A stretch of 64,000 nucleotides of DNA, from assembly GCA_947034895.1 (NCBI GenBank), contig OX344764.1, positions 11,098,001-11,162,000 of the forward strand, read 5' to 3'. This document shows, in pieces, positions 60,968 to 64,000 of the stretch. Source of the stretch: Rhytidiadelphus loreus (taxonomy: Eukaryota; Streptophyta; Bryopsida; Hypnales; Hylocomiaceae). The notes under the pieces were generated by a model. That model worked only from the letters and a program-made list of their open reading frames with translations, was not told the origin of the DNA and made no database searches. Position numbers and translations under genes: made by a program. Every line of letters starts with the position of its first letter. The first letter of the stretch is position 1.

Positions 60968-63900
60968 TCAAAAAAATTGAACAATTTGTTGTACTCTTTA
61001 TAGTTTAATCGAACTTATTAGTAATAAGCAATTTTTTATACAAGTAAATATTTTCTAAAAGTTCTTAGTAACTGTAATGAAATTCTTTTTTAAATTACTA
61101 GTGAATCTTTTCTAATATTGACGGACTCTAATCTTAGGAATTCATATTTGTTGAAAAAATATTTCTGCACAAGTTCAAAGACACTTATAGGTGCCTACTA
61201 TTCATTCACTTTTAGTATTTTATAGATAATTTTGAAAAAACACATTTCCAAATAATATATTTTTCATTGAATTTTCTCCTAGAAGTAATGAACTCAAAGT
61301 AATCAATATGACTCTTCATAACCAAAGGAGGACAATTTCTCAAAGGGTTCACAGTGGTTTTGTTACCTTAGTTTCAATTCTTTTAAACTCGTTGTAAACC
61401 TTCCTCTGTGATTGAGTGTCATTAAACTAATAATGAAGTGCCAAATTGGTAATATTAAACGTTATAGTGGTCCTTCAAATTTCAACAGTCATCCACATAT
61501 TGGATAGAATTATTACATTGACACATATTATTTGTGCATAATTTTGTTATCATCTACCATTTGGTAATTTCATCCAAGATTTTTTTTTAAATTTTCTAAC
61601 ATGTGGTTTTATGAATTGTTGTCATTTCTTAACCAAATTATTTTCTACTAATGCAATCTAGTAGTATAATGTCCCCAAAAAGTCATTGAACAATTGCCAC
61701 ACAATAAAGCCCTTCTTGTTTTTGGATTAGGGTTGTGGGCCTTGATGCATACCAATTGTTGATTCATGCTAATATCGTGGTGTTCAGACTTACATTGTAC
61801 AAATCACATATTTTTTTAAATTAAAAATTTCAATTCAATTATTGTATTTTTTTTAAACTATAACTTTCACATTGCATGTCCAAAATTCCAAATGCCACAA
61901 AATAAAGTCGTTGCATACTACTTTCTATTCATAATAAGCACAAAACCTCTCACACTATAGTATGCCAATTAGTGCATTACAAAGTTTCAATGACTTAAAA
62001 AACTAAAAAATTAGTTCTAATGTTTCCTAATTATATGAAAAACACAACTACTCACACCTCAACAAAATTGTACCAAGATGAGCTGCATATAAATGCAAAT
62101 TCTTATATTCATTTTTCAAAAATGATGTAACATCATCATATGTCTACTATAAGGCAAATTATTTTCAAATTTAGTTGGCAAAACTTGAAATTATTGTAAA
62201 TTTCCTAAAATGAAAAATGAAAAATGAAAAAAGTTCCAATGAAATATAAAATATAATCTTATAAACCTTTAACTACATGTTTGACAAGATATTTTGAAAA
62301 TTCACCATAACACTCTCGTATACCTCACTATGAACGGAATTTTTATTTTCATTCTTATAAATTTTCACACAACATGTGCCCAAAGAGTATTTCCTTCAAG
62401 GCCCAACAACTTCATGACTTCTGGCTACTAACATGGTTTAAAAGTTATTGTATGATATGTATTTTTTTCTCAAACTATGCAATCCGAGCACATCAAGAAT
62501 AAAATGTTTTTGTAAAAGAATAAGTTGAAATGTGTTTCCTAGATTTATATAGATATGGAAAGCTTTTAATCATTCCATTTTGATTTTTGAAATGAAAGTT
62601 ATGGGGAGTTCTAGTTTGCAAACAATTAGAGAACACCCTACTCTTAAATAAATTTTAAATTGTGCTTCATTTAACTCATGTTTCAATATTCTCAGAAAAA
62701 AAATAATACAATGTATATTGTGTACTTTGAACCAGAGAACCATTGGGATTGGCATTTTTCAATTCCATAACTGAATTCTTAACAATTTGTTTTTTTTACA
62801 TCATTTATCTAGCACTTCAAGTAGTTGTTGTTTGACAGGCCAAGTAGTTTTGATTCAAGCTTGTTCACATATAGTTTATTCAATTCTTTTTGCTGAGTTG
62901 ATTGATGTGGAGACTTGTTGGGAGAACAACAGGAGGCGTTTATGGACAACAATCACGAGATAGTAACAATCACATGGTTGAGACATGGCCAAAATGTTGC
63001 AAATCGAGCAATGTTACTAATGTTAACATCGCCCTCTCAGAAAAAAGTGAGTAAAAACTTTCCTGTCAAACTCTAATCTGACCATGTATACATGCCAAGT
63101 GGTGAGAGCCTTTGTTAGTAGACTATTGTTAGGAAAGTTTATGTGGAAGTCCATACACAAGACTCAGGGGGTACACTTAGTTCTACTATAACAAACCACG
63201 TGTGAACAAGTGGTTTCTAATCAACTATAATTTCAACCTAAAATTTTGAACATTGTTTAATAATGACTATAGCTTTCTATTGCCAAAATTTCCAACTCAA
63301 ATAAAATATGAAATGATTTCTAGAAGCAGTTGAAAATGAACTAAAATGGCATGTTTTTCAACTCAAATAATTATAGAGGACACATTTAGATGACCATTGA
63401 GTCAATTTTCAACTCAAAATGAGCTTTCAATAATGAATTATTTTTAGGAATTTTTTATTCATTTTTTAGACTATTTCTTTTATATAATATAGGGGTGTGA
63501 AAGTTATTTTTCAGTTCTACAGTGTATCTTTTTACTTCAAAAATTTGTAACTAATTATTATTAACAAATAAAAATATCAATAATTCAAAACATAAAATTT
63601 CAAAGTAGGAAAATCTATTCATATTTTTTTTTTTTTTTTTTATTTAAAATTCAAAAAGTATATAGGGGGTCCAAAGTTTTGTTCGCATGTGGTTTCTAAT
63701 GGACACTCTAAATGACCCCCTCAAGATACAAGAAATACAAGATTGGGGCTTTATTACTTAAATGCTTGGTACATTATCTTTGATTCTTAAGAAGTTAACC
63801 ATGATTGTGTGATGAAATAGACCTCTTGGATTGTTGATATGAAATGGAGGAAATTTTACAAAAACGTCATAGCTATCATGTTTTTTGAAGTAGTTGGAGT

Positions 63901-64000
63901 ATTCATTTCTTTTGCAATTATTTGGCTTATATTTGAATTTCAATTCAATGATTTGTTATATTTATCTAATATTTTTTATTTTGTTTTGCAAGTTTATTTG
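60965..64000. repeat. AT-rich repeat DNA, inverted copies of 51-52 kb and 55.7-56.1 kb
   Basis: No gene is visible. The reverse complement of about 61,900-62,900 aligns by eye with 51,200-52,000 and provides the empty site for the nested MITE. The reverse complement of 63,230-63,660 aligns with 55,690-56,100. The order on the minus strand suggests that both blocks belong to one larger dispersed element. Confidence 0.7.

Overview
The window is nuclear DNA from a streptophyte plant. It contains spliceosomal genes with GT..AG introns, plant-type CACTA transposons, an L1-type LINE, Ty3/gypsy debris and a Stowaway-like MITE. The compact introns (about 100-700 bp) and heavy repeat load would fit a non-seed land plant such as a bryophyte or lycophyte, but the sequence alone does not settle this and I name no species.

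Layout. About 1-28.1 kb is transposon. A CACTA element runs from beyond the left edge to a terminus at 12,605. It carries a decayed Tnp2-type transposase on the minus strand (about 1.4-5.9 kb) and a divergent TnpA/Transposase_24-like gene on the plus strand (6.6-11.2 kb). A second, related CACTA element ends at 28,076 and carries a homologous TnpA-like gene (14.1-26.1 kb). That gene is stretched by an unidentified exon-like block at about 17-19 kb and by a CCGG-rich gag-like element at 22.2-25.5 kb. From 28.2 to 34.0 kb, a coiled-coil/RING-finger gene with an in-frame amber codon lies between two GC-rich CCGTCC repeat arrays. A 5'-truncated LINE follows (34.0-36.65 kb).

Host genes occupy 37.6-53.3 kb, and three complete models can be spliced by eye. 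(1) A neprosin-family (DUF239) secreted glutamic peptidase, minus strand, 7 exons, 416 aa. (2) A divergently transcribed X-prolyl aminopeptidase P (M24B), plus strand, 14 exons, 764 aa, with a likely organelle-targeting N-terminus and all five metal ligands at canonical spacing. (3) A small conserved plant protein, minus strand, 3 exons, 145 aa. Genes 1 and 2 share a 627-bp intergenic region that must hold both promoters.

The rest (54-64 kb) is AT-rich repeat: an integrase relic, a 22-bp minisatellite, an (AT)n run and dispersed inverted repeat copies. The most unusual signal is a family of short elements with TTAA-flanked CCC...GGG ends. Several sit in or near the aminopeptidase gene, and one has a paralogous empty site inside this same window. 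This resembles piggyBac-type insertion, which is sparse in land plants.
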